Part shown: positions 27,838 to 36,360 of the stretch, piece after piece | Numbering within the stretch: the stretch's first letter is position 1 | Layout of the letters: the number at the start of each line of letters is the position of its first letter | Assembly (NCBI RefSeq): GCF_001641335.1 | Contig: NZ_LVEM01000002.1 | Coordinates: forward strand, 1,560,124 to 1,624,123 | Direction: 5' to 3' | DNA: 64,000 bases | Source of the DNA: Bradyrhizobium stylosanthis | GTDB taxonomy: Bacteria; Pseudomonadota; Alphaproteobacteria; Rhizobiales; Xanthobacteraceae | The notes under the pieces: generated by a model | Databases searched by the model: none | Seen by the model: only the letters and a program-made list of their open reading frames with translations | Told to the model about the DNA's origin: nothing | Position numbers and translations under genes: made by a program

Positions 27838-27886
27838 AGCGCGGCTTTGCCACTTTCCGGGCCAACGAGCCGGGGAGGGCTCCGCC

Positions 27887-28255
27887 ATGAGCGCAGGGAA
27901 GATGAACAGCGCCGCCGCCGGACCTTTCGTCGCGGCCTGGTGCGCGAGCTGGTGCAAGGTCGACATCGACGCGGTCGTCGCGCATTTTGCCGACGATGCA
28001 CAGATGCGCAGTCCTCTCGCGCTCGAATTGACCGGCTCCCCGGTCGTCACCGGTGCGGAGAACATCCGCGCCTATTGGCGGCGGGCCTATGGCCACATCG
28101 AAAGCGCCGACCTGAAGATCCTGAGCTGGAGCTGGGACGAGACCATCGCGCGCCTGACGGTCTGGTGGGAATTGGGCGGCACGCGCGCCAGCGAATTCAT
28201 GGACTTCGACGATGCGGGCCGCGTGGTGCGCAGCGAAGCCTTTTACGGGAAATAG
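27887..28255 (+). CDS. NTF2-like (SnoaL-type) protein
   Basis: 122 residues, nuclear-transport-factor-2-like fold: AAWCASWCKVDIDAVVAHFA, ALELTGSPVVTGAENIRAYW, WELGGTRASEFMDFDDAGRV. Such proteins are small-molecule isomerases, cyclases or binding proteins; no catalytic pair can be assigned. ATG 27887 has ggggaggg before it (27872-27879). Two nt separate it from the next membrane-protein gene, so the two form an operon under the 27813-27837 palindrome. Confidence 0.8.
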   Translation: MSAGKMNSAAAGPFVAAWCASWCKVDIDAVVAHFADDAQMRSPLALELTGSPVVTGAENIRAYWRRAYGHIESADLKILSWSWDETIARLTVWWELGGTRASEFMDFDDAGRVVRSEAFYGK

Positions 28256-28257
28256 CC

Positions 28258-28701
28258 ATGCGTCTCCTCGACATCGTCCTGCTTCTCAACGCGCTCTGGT
28301 TCGTCGGCGCGTTCATCCAGTTCAGCATCGCGCAAACCAACACGCTGAAGATATTGCTGCCGCGGGAAGAGCACGGCAATCCGATCGCGCCGACCCTGGC
28401 GGCGAGCGTTGCGTTCCTCGGCGGCATGAACCTGCCGATCGGGCTGCTGTCGTTCTATCTTCTGGCCGCGCGTCCGGTTTTCTTCCAGCCGCTGCAGGCG
28501 CAGATCGTGCTGTTCCTGTTCTTCTCTGCCTGCCACTTCAGCCAGTTCGTCTACAACGTTCCCGTGCTGATGCGCGGCGGCCGCGTCGGCGTCGCCTATT
28601 GGCCGGTGCTGAAGGGGCCGATGCTCCGCATCTTCGTCATCGATGCGGGGCTGTTCGCGGCCAATCTCGCCGTCGCGCTCCAGCTCGCCTTCTCGTCCTG
28701 A
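28258..28701 (+). CDS. Small integral membrane protein (147 aa)
   Basis: Four predicted helices: LLDIVLLLNALWFVGAFIQF, ASVAFLGGMNLPIGLLSFYL, IVLFLFFSACHFSQFVYNVP and IFVIDAGLFAANLAVALQLA. Unknown family; second gene of the NTF2-like operon. It ends 2 nt before the convergent histidine kinase stop. Confidence 0.75.
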   Translation: MRLLDIVLLLNALWFVGAFIQFSIAQTNTLKILLPREEHGNPIAPTLAASVAFLGGMNLPIGLLSFYLLAARPVFFQPLQAQIVLFLFFSACHFSQFVYNVPVLMRGGRVGVAYWPVLKGPMLRIFVIDAGLFAANLAVALQLAFSS

Positions 28702-28702
28702 T

Positions 28703-30934
28703 CTATCGCGGCGGCGCGGACAACGCGGCCCGCAGCATCGCGGCGAGATCCTTGCGCCGAAACGGTTTTGTCAGGATGCGGGCGTCGCCGACCCCATCAG
28801 GCGTCTTGACCGGATTCTGCGTGTAGCCGGAGGTGAAGAGCACCTTGAGCCCGGGCCGCAATTGAACGGCCTGCCGCGCGAGCTCCGGCCCGAACATGCC
28901 GCCGGGCATCACGACGTCGGTGAACAGCAAATGGATGTCCCCGCGCTGGCGCAGCAGGTCCAGCGCCGCGGGACCGTTCGACCGCGCAAGCACGCGATAG
29001 CCCAGCGCCTTCAGCTCGCTCTCGACATAGGCCCGCACCATGTCGTCGTCCTCGACGACGAGAATGGTCTCGTTGCCCTCGGAGACAACGGCCTGCTCAC
29101 CGGGAGCGGGCTCCTCGGCCGGAGCCGCCGCAAGCCGGGGAAAGAACAGCTTGACGACCGTGCCGTGTCCCGGTTCGGACTGCATCTGCACGAGGCCGCC
29201 GGACTGGCGAACGAATCCGTAGACCATGCTGAGGCCGAGCCCGGTCCCCTTGCCGACCTCCTTGGTGGTGAAGAACGGCTCGAAGGCGCGGCCCGCCACC
29301 TCGGCGCTCATGCCGGTGCCGGTGTCGGTCACGGCCACCATGACATAGTCCCCCGGCCGCGACTCGCCGTTGACGTCGAGGTCGGTTTCTCCGAGCGAAA
29401 TGTTGCGTGCCTCGACCGTCAGCTTGCCGCCGTCGGGCAGGGCGTCGCGCGCGTTGAGCACGAGGTTGAGCAGGGCCGTCGCCAACTGGCCGGGATCGAC
29501 GCTGGTCATCCAGAGATCCGCATCGAGCGCGAAGGTGCATTCGATGTGCTCGCCCAGCGACCTGCGCAACAGCGGCTCCATGTCGAGCAGCTTGCCGGCA
29601 ATGTCGATGTCGCGCGGCCTCAGGGGTTGCTTGCGCGCGAAGGCGAGCAGGCTGCGGGTCAGGTCGGAGCCGCGCTCGGCGGCGGTCGCGATGTCGCCGG
29701 CGATCCGGTGCAATTCCCTGTCGCCCGCCAGGCGGTCGGCAAGATGCTCCGAATTGCCGAGAATGACGGTCAGGAGATTGTTGAAGTCATGCGCAACGCC
29801 GCCGGTGAGCTGGCCCATGGCCTCCATCTTTTGCGATTGGCTGAGCTTCTGGCTGAGGTCGGCGATGTCGGCGCGCTGCTGCTGCAGCGACTCGGCGGTG
29901 TCGTTGAGCAGCGTCATCAGTCCGCCGAGCTCGCCGCGCGGATGAGGCGGGGAAATGCGCGCGCTGAGATCGCCGCGCCCGAGCTTCTTCGCCATCGCGG
30001 CAAGCCGCCCGACCTGGCGTCCGACGCTCACGGTCGCGAGGATCCAGACGGCGGCAAGCAGCAGCAGCGAGGCGACCGCGAGAATAGCCATGTCCTCGTA
30101 GAGCCGGCGGTTCGCCGCCGCGACGAGGCCGTCCTTGGATCGCCCGACCAGGATGTACAGACCGGCATTGCGGGCCAATGACGAGCGGGCCGCGACGGCC
30201 CAGACCTGCGTGCGGCCTTCGCGATCGGTCACCTCCTGAAACGCCTTCTGGTCCGGCGTCGCAGCGAAGCGCAGCAACTCGGATCCCGCGATCGATCCGC
30301 CGACCGGCTCGGTCCAGCCGCCGCCGGAGGGCGCGACCAGCACCGTGCCCTTGCCGTCGACGAGCAGGATGTCCTTCTCGCCGAGCAGCCGCTTGTGGTG
30401 AAATTCCGCGAATTTGCGCAGGTTGAACGAGGCGAGCAGGATCAGCTTGAGCGCGCCCGCCTCCGATCGCACCGGATAGGCGATCTGGAGCACCGATATC
30501 CCCGTCAGCCGGCCGAACACCGGCTCGAGCGCCACGCCGGGCGAGACCAGCGCCTGCTTGAAATAGGCGCGATCCCTGAGGTCGAGGGTGCGGTTGGTCC
30601 GCAGCGAGTCACAGAACAGGCGGCCGTCGGGATCGATGGTCAATATGCCGGTGAACTGCGGGTACTCCTCGCGCACGTCGGATAGAAAGGCCGAGCACGC
30701 CGCCTTGTCGCGCGTGTCGAGGTCGCGTGCGCGGGACAGGCCATAATGGAGCTGGGCCGTGCCTTGAATCTTCTCGTCGAGATCGCCTGCGATCTCGTCG
30801 GCCGCTGCCGTCAGATTGGCGAGCGCCGCGTTGATGTCGCTGCTCCGGTTCTGCACGAAGCGCACGCCGACGAGACCCGCCGGCACCAGCATGGCCGCGA
30901 TGACGAGGATCAGTAGCCGGGTACGCAAGCTCAT
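28703..30934 (-). CDS. Hybrid sensor histidine kinase with receiver domain
   Basis: 743 residues, inner membrane. TM1 at about 6-25, periplasmic dCache-like sensor (30-280) with YPQFTGILTIDPDGRLFCDS, TM2 at 283-302, HAMP (VSVGRQVGRLAAMAKKLGRG), a coiled coil, HisKA with phospho-acceptor H382 (GGVAHDFNNLLTVI), HATPase_c with N box NLVLNARDAL, G1 DTGTGM, F and G2 GTGLGLSMVYGF, and a C-terminal receiver with phospho-Asp about 673 (LLFTDVVMPGG). The HisKA HDFNN type is the HWE-neighbouring class typical of chemo-sensor hybrids in rhizobia. No adjacent output regulator, so its partner is unknown. Confidence 0.93.
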   Translation of the reverse strand: MSLRTRLLILVIAAMLVPAGLVGVRFVQNRSSDINAALANLTAAADEIAGDLDEKIQGTAQLHYGLSRARDLDTRDKAACSAFLSDVREEYPQFTGILTIDPDGRLFCDSLRTNRTLDLRDRAYFKQALVSPGVALEPVFGRLTGISVLQIAYPVRSEAGALKLILLASFNLRKFAEFHHKRLLGEKDILLVDGKGTVLVAPSGGGWTEPVGGSIAGSELLRFAATPDQKAFQEVTDREGRTQVWAVAARSSLARNAGLYILVGRSKDGLVAAANRRLYEDMAILAVASLLLLAAVWILATVSVGRQVGRLAAMAKKLGRGDLSARISPPHPRGELGGLMTLLNDTAESLQQQRADIADLSQKLSQSQKMEAMGQLTGGVAHDFNNLLTVILGNSEHLADRLAGDRELHRIAGDIATAAERGSDLTRSLLAFARKQPLRPRDIDIAGKLLDMEPLLRRSLGEHIECTFALDADLWMTSVDPGQLATALLNLVLNARDALPDGGKLTVEARNISLGETDLDVNGESRPGDYVMVAVTDTGTGMSAEVAGRAFEPFFTTKEVGKGTGLGLSMVYGFVRQSGGLVQMQSEPGHGTVVKLFFPRLAAAPAEEPAPGEQAVVSEGNETILVVEDDDMVRAYVESELKALGYRVLARSNGPAALDLLRQRGDIHLLFTDVVMPGGMFGPELARQAVQLRPGLKVLFTSGYTQNPVKTPDGVGDARILTKPFRRKDLAAMLRAALSAPPR

Positions 30935-31171
30935 CGTTCGAATGGTCCAGTCCGGTCATCGCGTGTGCTGCTTCGAAGGTACAATTTGCGGCACCACCAT
31001 CCGCCCCGTCCATAGCCATCCTGCGGAAAACGTCCTGATGGTGAAAGAATTCGTTGATGTTCCCGGATACCGTCAGCGGGCGGTCAACTTGCACGTGCGC
31101 GGGGCCGCGCGGGGCGCTAGGATCGAGCCCGCGTGCGACGAAGATCGCGCCTGAAAATGAGGAGGGAGCTG

Positions 31172-31945
31172 ATGTCCATCTCGGGCAAGGTCGATCCGGT
31201 GGTTCGTCCCGTCGCGGCGACCGACATTGCCGAGGCGCTGGTCGAGGGCCTGCGCGATTTCCAGGCGCTGCCGCTCTATGGACTCTGCTTCGGCGCGCTC
31301 TATGCGGGCGGCGGCATCGCCATCATGCTCTGCCTCACCGCCTTCGGCATGGTCTATCTGGTCTATCCCCTGGCGGCCGGCTTCGCATTGATCGGGCCGT
31401 TCGTGGCGATCGGTCTCTACGAAGTCAGCCGCCGCCGCGAGCGCGGCGAGCCCGTCTCGTTCGGCGCGATCTGGTCCGCGATCCGCTCGCGCAGCGAGAT
31501 CGGCTGGATGGCGTTCGTCACGCTGTTCGTGTTCGTGATCTGGATGTACCAGGTGCGCCTCCTGATCGCGCTGCTGCTCGGTCTGAACGCCTCGTTCTCG
31601 AGCCTGCAGGAGTTCATGACGGTGGTGCTGACGACCAACGAGGGCTTGCTGTTCCTCGCCATCGGCAACGCGGTCGGCGCGGCGCTGTCGCTGATCCTGT
31701 TCTCGCTCACCGTGGTGTCGTTTCCGCTGCTGCTCGACCGCGAGGTCGATTTCGTCACCGCGATGGTGACGAGCGTGCGTGCGGTGGTGACGAGCCCGCT
31801 GCCGATGATCGGCTGGGCCGCGGTGATCGTGATGCTGTTGATCGTCTCGGCGCTGCCGTATTTCCTGGGGCTGGTGGTGACGCTGCCGGTGCTCGGGCAT
31901 GCGACGTGGCATCTTTATCGGCGGCTGGTGGTGCCGGTGCCGTAG
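31172..31945 (+). CDS. DUF2189 integral membrane protein
   Basis: 257 residues, six helices. DUF2189 features: DIAEALVEGLRDFQALPLYG, VYPLAAGFALIGPFVAIGLY, VSRRRERGEPVSFGAIW. Function of the family is unknown; some members sit near respiratory genes. ATG 31172 with ggaggg at 31161-31166; earlier in-frame ATGs (31133, 31157) lack such spacing. Monocistronic. Confidence 0.85.
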   Translation: MSISGKVDPVVRPVAATDIAEALVEGLRDFQALPLYGLCFGALYAGGGIAIMLCLTAFGMVYLVYPLAAGFALIGPFVAIGLYEVSRRRERGEPVSFGAIWSAIRSRSEIGWMAFVTLFVFVIWMYQVRLLIALLLGLNASFSSLQEFMTVVLTTNEGLLFLAIGNAVGAALSLILFSLTVVSFPLLLDREVDFVTAMVTSVRAVVTSPLPMIGWAAVIVMLLIVSALPYFLGLVVTLPVLGHATWHLYRRLVVPVP

Positions 31946-31961
31946 TCTCCGCTGCCCTTCT

Positions 31962-32113
31962 TCCTTCTCCCCTTGTGGGAGAAGGTCGCGCGAAGCGCCG
32001 GATGAGGGGGCGCTTCAGCGAACTCTAGTGCAAGAGATTCAGGTGCGGCGACATACCCCTCACCCGTCTCGCCGCTGGCGCGGCGAGCCACCCTTTCCCA
32101 CAAGGGGAGAGGG
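31962..32113. repeat. Long interspersed repeat (ctctccccttgcgggagagg family)
   Basis: ccttctccccttgtgggaga + agg ... cacaaggggagaggg, with cggatgaggggg and cccctcacccgtctcgccg inside. Lies between two convergent genes. Confidence 0.8.
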
Positions 32114-32147
32114 AAAGAGGGCATCGCGACAATGTTGGCCGTTTCGC

Positions 32148-32660
32148 CTACGGCGTCTTGATCCCCATCGCCTTCAGCGCGGCCAGCATCCGCTGCGGCG
32201 GGCCCATTTTCACCCTCAGCGGCTTGCCGGTCTCGAGCACGCTCTTGAGGCTGGAGAGGATCGCGGGCCATCCCTGCCGTCCGCCTTCGAGGATGTCGTC
32301 GCTGAGCGGCCGGTCGTGGCCTTCGCTCATGGTGAGCCGGACCGCATCGCCGACCTGCTCGATCTCGTAGGTCACGAGCGTCGGTCCGAGCTTCTCGATC
32401 AGCTCCGGCCAGTTCACGTTGAAGGTGACGGAGAGTTTCCGCGGCGGATCGTAGGCGAGAACCTCGCCGCTGATGTGCAGCGCGCCGCCGGGCGTCCGCA
32501 CGATAAACGCGCCGCCGAGGCGCGGTTCGACCGCCACGGCATTGCCGAAGAAATACTGCGTGCTGAACTCCGCGGAGGTCAGCGCCTCCCACACTTTCTG
32601 GGGCGTGGAAGCGATGTAGATGGTGTAGACCGTCAGCGGCTTGAACTGGTCGGGGGTCAT
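32148..32660 (-). CDS. SRPBCC (AHSA1-type) protein, second copy
   Basis: 170 residues of the START/SRPBCC AHSA1 group: YTIYIASTPQKVWEALTSAE, TQYFFGNAV, VLAYDPPRKLSVTF, GGRQGWPAILSSLKSVLETG. A hydrophobic-ligand-binding fold; ligand unknown. Overlaps the upstream SRPBCC gene by 4 nt (ATGA), so the operon order is ArsR, SRPBCC, SRPBCC. The two SRPBCC proteins share (V/L)SYIETTP/IYIASTP..(V/L)WEALTS and GWPAILSQLKSLLETGK, so they arose by duplication. Confidence 0.88.
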   Translation of the reverse strand: MTPDQFKPLTVYTIYIASTPQKVWEALTSAEFSTQYFFGNAVAVEPRLGGAFIVRTPGGALHISGEVLAYDPPRKLSVTFNVNWPELIEKLGPTLVTYEIEQVGDAVRLTMSEGHDRPLSDDILEGGRQGWPAILSSLKSVLETGKPLRVKMGPPQRMLAALKAMGIKTP

Positions 32661-33127
32661 TTTGCGTCGAATCCCTTGTTGAGGGCTGCGCGCGGAATGC
32701 CGAGCAGCTTGCCGGTCTCCAGCAGGCTCTTGAGCTGGGACAGGATCGCCGGCCAGCCGTTGGAGACGGCGCCGAGATATTTGCCGCCTTCGACGAAGCC
32801 GTCATGCAGCACGGTCAAACGCACCAGCGATCCGAATGGTTCGATGGTGAAGACGACGCGCGAGATCGGCTCACTGCGCAGTTCCGCGAATTTGTGGTGC
32901 TTGAAGCTGTAGGACAGCAGCCGCGGCGGATCGGCCTGCAGGATCTCGCCGGAATCGGTGACCTCGCCGTCGAGCAGCAGGGCGAAGGGCGAGCCGACCT
33001 TCCAGTCCGACCTGACCTCGGCACCGAACCAGTATTGCCTGGTGAACTCGCTCGAGGTCAGGGCCTCCCACAGTTTTTCCGGAGTGGTCTCGATATAGCT
33101 CACATAGACGAATTGCGGCTTACTCAT
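32657..33127 (-). CDS. SRPBCC (AHSA1-type) protein, first copy
   Basis: 156 residues: FVYVSYIETTPEKLWEALTS, FTRQYWFGAEVRSDW, GWPAILSQLKSLLETGKLLG. Same fold and plan as its downstream paralogue. The start overlaps the arsR-like stop by 8 nt. In many genomes ArsR plus AHSA1 pairs are a conserved autoregulated unit of unknown physiological role; the pairing here with two AHSA1 genes is a variant. Confidence 0.88.
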   Translation of the reverse strand: MSKPQFVYVSYIETTPEKLWEALTSSEFTRQYWFGAEVRSDWKVGSPFALLLDGEVTDSGEILQADPPRLLSYSFKHHKFAELRSEPISRVVFTIEPFGSLVRLTVLHDGFVEGGKYLGAVSNGWPAILSQLKSLLETGKLLGIPRAALNKGFDAK

Positions 33128-33434
33128 CGCGCTTCTCCAACTGACGTTTCAACTCGCCGAGCGCGGCGAGCTTGCCGCGCTCGAATTTCCTGATCCAACG
33201 TTCGCCGATCTGATGGATCGGCACCGGGTTGAGGTAGTGCAGCTTCTCGCGGCCATGCCTGATGGTCGTGACGAGGTTGGCCTCTTCGAGGATGACAAGG
33301 TGCTTCGTGACGGCCTGCCGCGTCATCGCAAGGCCCTCGCATAGTTCATTCAGTGTCTGGCCGTTCCTGGCGTGAAGCCTGTCCAGAAGCGAACGTCGTG
33401 ACGCATCGGCGAGCGCTTTGAAGACCTCATCCAT
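33120..33434 (-). CDS. ArsR-family winged-helix repressor
   Basis: 104 residues from ATG 33434. ArsR/SmtB fold: MDEVFKALADASRRSLLDRL, LNELCEGLAMTRQAVTKHLV (recognition helix), EEANLVTTIRHGREKLHYLN. No metal-ligand Cys pairs, as usual for AHSA1-linked ArsR proteins. An in-frame TTG at 33452 falls inside the operator and is not the start. Directly downstream of a near-consensus promoter whose spacer is a perfect palindrome (33449-33464), which points to autorepression of the whole operon. Confidence 0.9.
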   Translation of the reverse strand: MDEVFKALADASRRSLLDRLHARNGQTLNELCEGLAMTRQAVTKHLVILEEANLVTTIRHGREKLHYLNPVPIHQIGERWIRKFERGKLAALGELKRQLEKRDE

Positions 33435-33441
33435 GGCGGTG

Positions 33442-33471
33442 ATAATAGGCAACCAAATGGTTGCATGTCAA
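33442..33471 (-). promoter_or_regulatory. Promoter with internal operator for arsR-SRPBCC operon
   Basis: On the minus strand: TTGACA (33471-33466), 18-nt spacer, TATTAT (33447-33442), 8 nt before ATG 33434 region. The spacer holds the perfect inverted repeat GCAACC-attt-GGTTGC (33449-33464). The ArsR protein bound there would exclude RNA polymerase. Confidence 0.75.
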
Positions 33472-33551
33472 GATGGTGTCTTTGGCCGTCACGACCGGCC
33501 GTGTTAGCGTTTCATCTCAGCCAACGCAGATTGGTTCCGGGGAGGACATTG

Positions 33552-34997
33552 ATGTTCCGTTGCGTCCTGACTGCTGCAAGCCTCGTCCTTTTCGCCTGCA
33601 GCTCTCTCGTCCACGCGCAGAAGCAAACCATCGGCGCGCCGCCGGAAGCTTCCAACATGAAGCTGGTCGGCAGCAACGACCTCCAGGCGCGCAGCGCCTA
33701 TCAGCCGACCATCCACCACCAGGGCGACCGCTGGATCGCCTATATCGGCCATCACGGCGGCACCGACGACGTGCCCGCTCCCGTCAATCCGATGACGGGA
33801 CAGGCGGAGCCGAACGGAACCTCGATCGTCGACGTCACCGATCCCGCACGTCCGAAATATCTGCGGCATTTGCCGGGGCAGGAGGGCAAGTACGAATCCG
33901 GCGGCGCGCAGATGGTGCGGGTCTGCGACGGCAAGACGTTGCCGAAGGGCGACCCTGCTGCGGTCTACATGCTGCGCACCTTCGGCAGCGAGGCGCACGA
34001 AATCTGGAACGTCACAGATCCCGCCAGTCCCGTGCTCATCACGCGCATCGCCGGCCTCAAGGACACGCACAAGAGCTGGTGGGAATGCGACACCGGCATC
34101 GCCTTCCTCGTCTCGGGCGCACCGGACTGGCGCACACGGCGCATGACGCAGATCTACGATCTCTCCGATCCCGCGCACCCGCAGAAGATTCGCGACTTCG
34201 GACTGCCGGGCCAGGAGCCGGGCTCGACCGGCGCGGTGCCGACCGAGCTGCACGGGCCGATCTCGACCGGCCCGAACGGCAACCGCGTCTATTTCGGCTA
34301 CGGCACCAACAAGGGCGGCATCCTGCAGATCGTCGATCGCGAGAAGCTGCTGACCGGTCCGAAGGAGCCGACGCCGGACAATCTCCGTTTTCCCGAGATC
34401 GCGCGGATGCCGATGTCCGCCTTCAACGGCGCGCACACGACGTTCCCGATGCTCGACATGCCCGTTGCGGAGTTCGCCGAGGACAAGGACGGCAAGACGC
34501 GGGATATCGTCATGATCGTGGACGAGGCGATCCTGAACGAATGCGGTGAGGCCAGGCAGATGGTGTGGTTCGCCGACGTCACCACCGAGAACCGGCCGAT
34601 GATGATCTCGAGCTACACCGTGCCGGAGGCGAGTGGACAGTTCTGCCAGCGCGGCGGGCGGTTCGGCTCGCATTCCTCGAACGAGAGCATGGCGCCGGTC
34701 TACTACAAGAAGATGGCCTTCATCGCCTTCTTCAATGCCGGGGTGCGCGCGCTCGACATCCGCGATCCCTATCATCCGAAGGAGGTCGGCTATTTCATCC
34801 CGGCGATCACCGCGGCGACCGACAAGCGCTGCATCCCGGTCGAAGGCGGCGAGCGCTGCAAGGTCGCGATCCAGACCAACAATGTCGAGACCGACGATCG
34901 CGGCTACATCTACATCGTCGACCGCGCCAATACCGGCCTGCACATCCTCGAGCTGACCGGGCCGGCGCGCGCCGTGGCCGGCCTGCCGAAGAACTGA
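33552..34997 (+). CDS. Secreted LVIVD-repeat protein
   Basis: 481 residues with a signal peptide (MFRCVLTAASLVLFACSSLV then HAQ). The mature part consists of beta-propeller-like LVIVD repeats, seen as SIVDVTDPARPKYLRHLPG, EIWNVTDPASPVLITRIAG, QIYDLSDPAHPQKIRDFGLPG, ALDIRDPYHPKEVGYFIP and YIVDRANTGLHILEL. Possible lipobox-like FACS at the signal end. Function unknown, probably periplasmic or outer-surface scaffold. ATG 33552 has ggagga at 33541-33546. The next gene starts 3 nt after its stop, so both are probably one operon. Confidence 0.88.
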   Translation: MFRCVLTAASLVLFACSSLVHAQKQTIGAPPEASNMKLVGSNDLQARSAYQPTIHHQGDRWIAYIGHHGGTDDVPAPVNPMTGQAEPNGTSIVDVTDPARPKYLRHLPGQEGKYESGGAQMVRVCDGKTLPKGDPAAVYMLRTFGSEAHEIWNVTDPASPVLITRIAGLKDTHKSWWECDTGIAFLVSGAPDWRTRRMTQIYDLSDPAHPQKIRDFGLPGQEPGSTGAVPTELHGPISTGPNGNRVYFGYGTNKGGILQIVDREKLLTGPKEPTPDNLRFPEIARMPMSAFNGAHTTFPMLDMPVAEFAEDKDGKTRDIVMIVDEAILNECGEARQMVWFADVTTENRPMMISSYTVPEASGQFCQRGGRFGSHSSNESMAPVYYKKMAFIAFFNAGVRALDIRDPYHPKEVGYFIPAITAATDKRCIPVEGGERCKVAIQTNNVETDDRGYIYIVDRANTGLHILELTGPARAVAGLPKN

Positions 34998-34999
34998 CG

Positions 35000-35533
35000 A
35001 TGCGGCGCGGGACGACGATGCTGATGGCGGTGATCGCTCTCGGTGCCGTGTCGAGCCTGCGCGCCGCCGAGACGCAACGCGCCGGGGACTGGCGGGAGAT
35101 CGCCTGGCCGTTTCCCCGCGATGGCTGGCCGATGGGCCGGGCGTTCCGCTGTGTCGCGGGCGGATGCGACGGGGCAGAGCTTTACGTCCGCGCCAAGCGC
35201 GGCTTCTGCAATTGCGAGACCGGCGTTGCTGATGACGACGAGGTCGACCGCGTCACCGACATCGATCTGATCAGCCCGCGCTTCCGGGCGATCGCGCCGG
35301 GCACGGCCGTGAGCGTCGCCGCGATGCACGGCCGCGTCAGGCATTACGACCTCGACATGCCCGACGGTGCGCGCCACGCCGCTGCGGGCCTCGCGCTGTC
35401 GCGCCACTGCGATCTACTGGTTGCGGTGGCGCAAGGCGCGGGCGAGGCGACCGCCGTGCAGCGCGCGGCGCTGGTGTTCCTGGACACGGAGGAGATGAAG
35501 GGATGGATGGCCGCGGCGCTGGATGGAAGGTAA
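35000..35533 (+). CDS. Exported protein of unknown function (177 aa)
   Basis: Signal peptide MRRGTTMLMAVIALGAVSSL with cleavage after RAAE. The mature protein has RAFRCVAGGCDGAELYVRAK and GFCNCETGVADDDEVDRVTD, four cysteines that could form two disulfides. No family recognised. It follows the LVIVD gene by 3 nt and probably works with it in the envelope. Confidence 0.7.
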   Translation: MRRGTTMLMAVIALGAVSSLRAAETQRAGDWREIAWPFPRDGWPMGRAFRCVAGGCDGAELYVRAKRGFCNCETGVADDDEVDRVTDIDLISPRFRAIAPGTAVSVAAMHGRVRHYDLDMPDGARHAAAGLALSRHCDLLVAVAQGAGEATAVQRAALVFLDTEEMKGWMAAALDGR

Positions 35534-35655
35534 GGGAGGCGCGGCGCTTCCGCCACCTCCGCCGTCATACCCCGCCTTGTGCGCGACTGACGCCTTCCAT
35601 CCCCGTCCATCCCATGCATTAATACCCTAACCCCTCCTCAGCCGAGTCCCCGCCC

Positions 35656-36276
35656 ATGATGTCCATGCAAGCCTATCTCGCCTTCGTTGCCGCCTGCATT
35701 GCGCTGGCGCTGCTGCCGGGGCCGATCGTGACCCTCGTCATCGCCAACGGCCTGCGCTACGGCACGCGCTCGGCGCTGACCAACATTCTCGGCGTGCAGA
35801 TGGGGCTGCTGATCGTGATCGGCATCCTCGCGGTCGGCCTGACCACGTTGATGGCGACGATGGGCTATTGGTTCAACTGGGTGCGCTTTGCAGGCGCGGC
35901 CTATCTGGTCTGGCTCGGCATCAAGCTGATCCGCTCTCCGGTCGAGGGCGTCGATGCCGACTCGCCGCCGCCTCCGCCGCGCGGTGGCTTTCTCCTGCAG
36001 GGCTTTGTCGTGGCGTTGTCGAACCCGAAGCTGCTGGTGTTCTTCGGCGCGTTCATTCCGCAATTCATGGACATGAGCAAGGATCACCTGTCGCAGGTCC
36101 TGGTGCTCGGATTGACCTTCATGGTGCTTGCCGGCCTGACGGACGGAATCTACGCGCTGCTCGCCGGTCAGATCCGCGGCTTCTTCTCGGCGCGCCGCAC
36201 CCGCATCGTATCGCGCGTGTCCGGCGGCTTCATGATCGGCGGCGGCATCTGGCTGGCGCTGATCCGGGCGAAATAA
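35656..36276 (+). CDS. LysE-family amino-acid exporter
   Basis: RhtB/LysE translocator, 206 residues, six helices. FVAACIALALLPGPIVTLVI, GTRSALTNILGVQMGLL and the central FVVALSNPKLLVFFGAFIPQF are signature regions. Exports an amino acid or related compound. GTC/ATG: I use ATG 35656 (MMSMQAY); ATG 35659 or 35665 are equally possible. Monocistronic. Confidence 0.9.
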   Translation: MMSMQAYLAFVAACIALALLPGPIVTLVIANGLRYGTRSALTNILGVQMGLLIVIGILAVGLTTLMATMGYWFNWVRFAGAAYLVWLGIKLIRSPVEGVDADSPPPPPRGGFLLQGFVVALSNPKLLVFFGAFIPQFMDMSKDHLSQVLVLGLTFMVLAGLTDGIYALLAGQIRGFFSARRTRIVSRVSGGFMIGGGIWLALIRAK

Positions 36277-36360
36277 CCTCCCTCGAGGCCGGTTCGGCTT
36301 GAACCTTTCGCGGCGGCAATGCGTCCAATCGGGCATTGCCGTTGACGAAGGATTTTTGCC

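Noticed and set aside
28643..30181. 512-codon plus-strand frame opposite the histidine kinase
   Set aside because: Shadow of the kinase gene, same GC effect.
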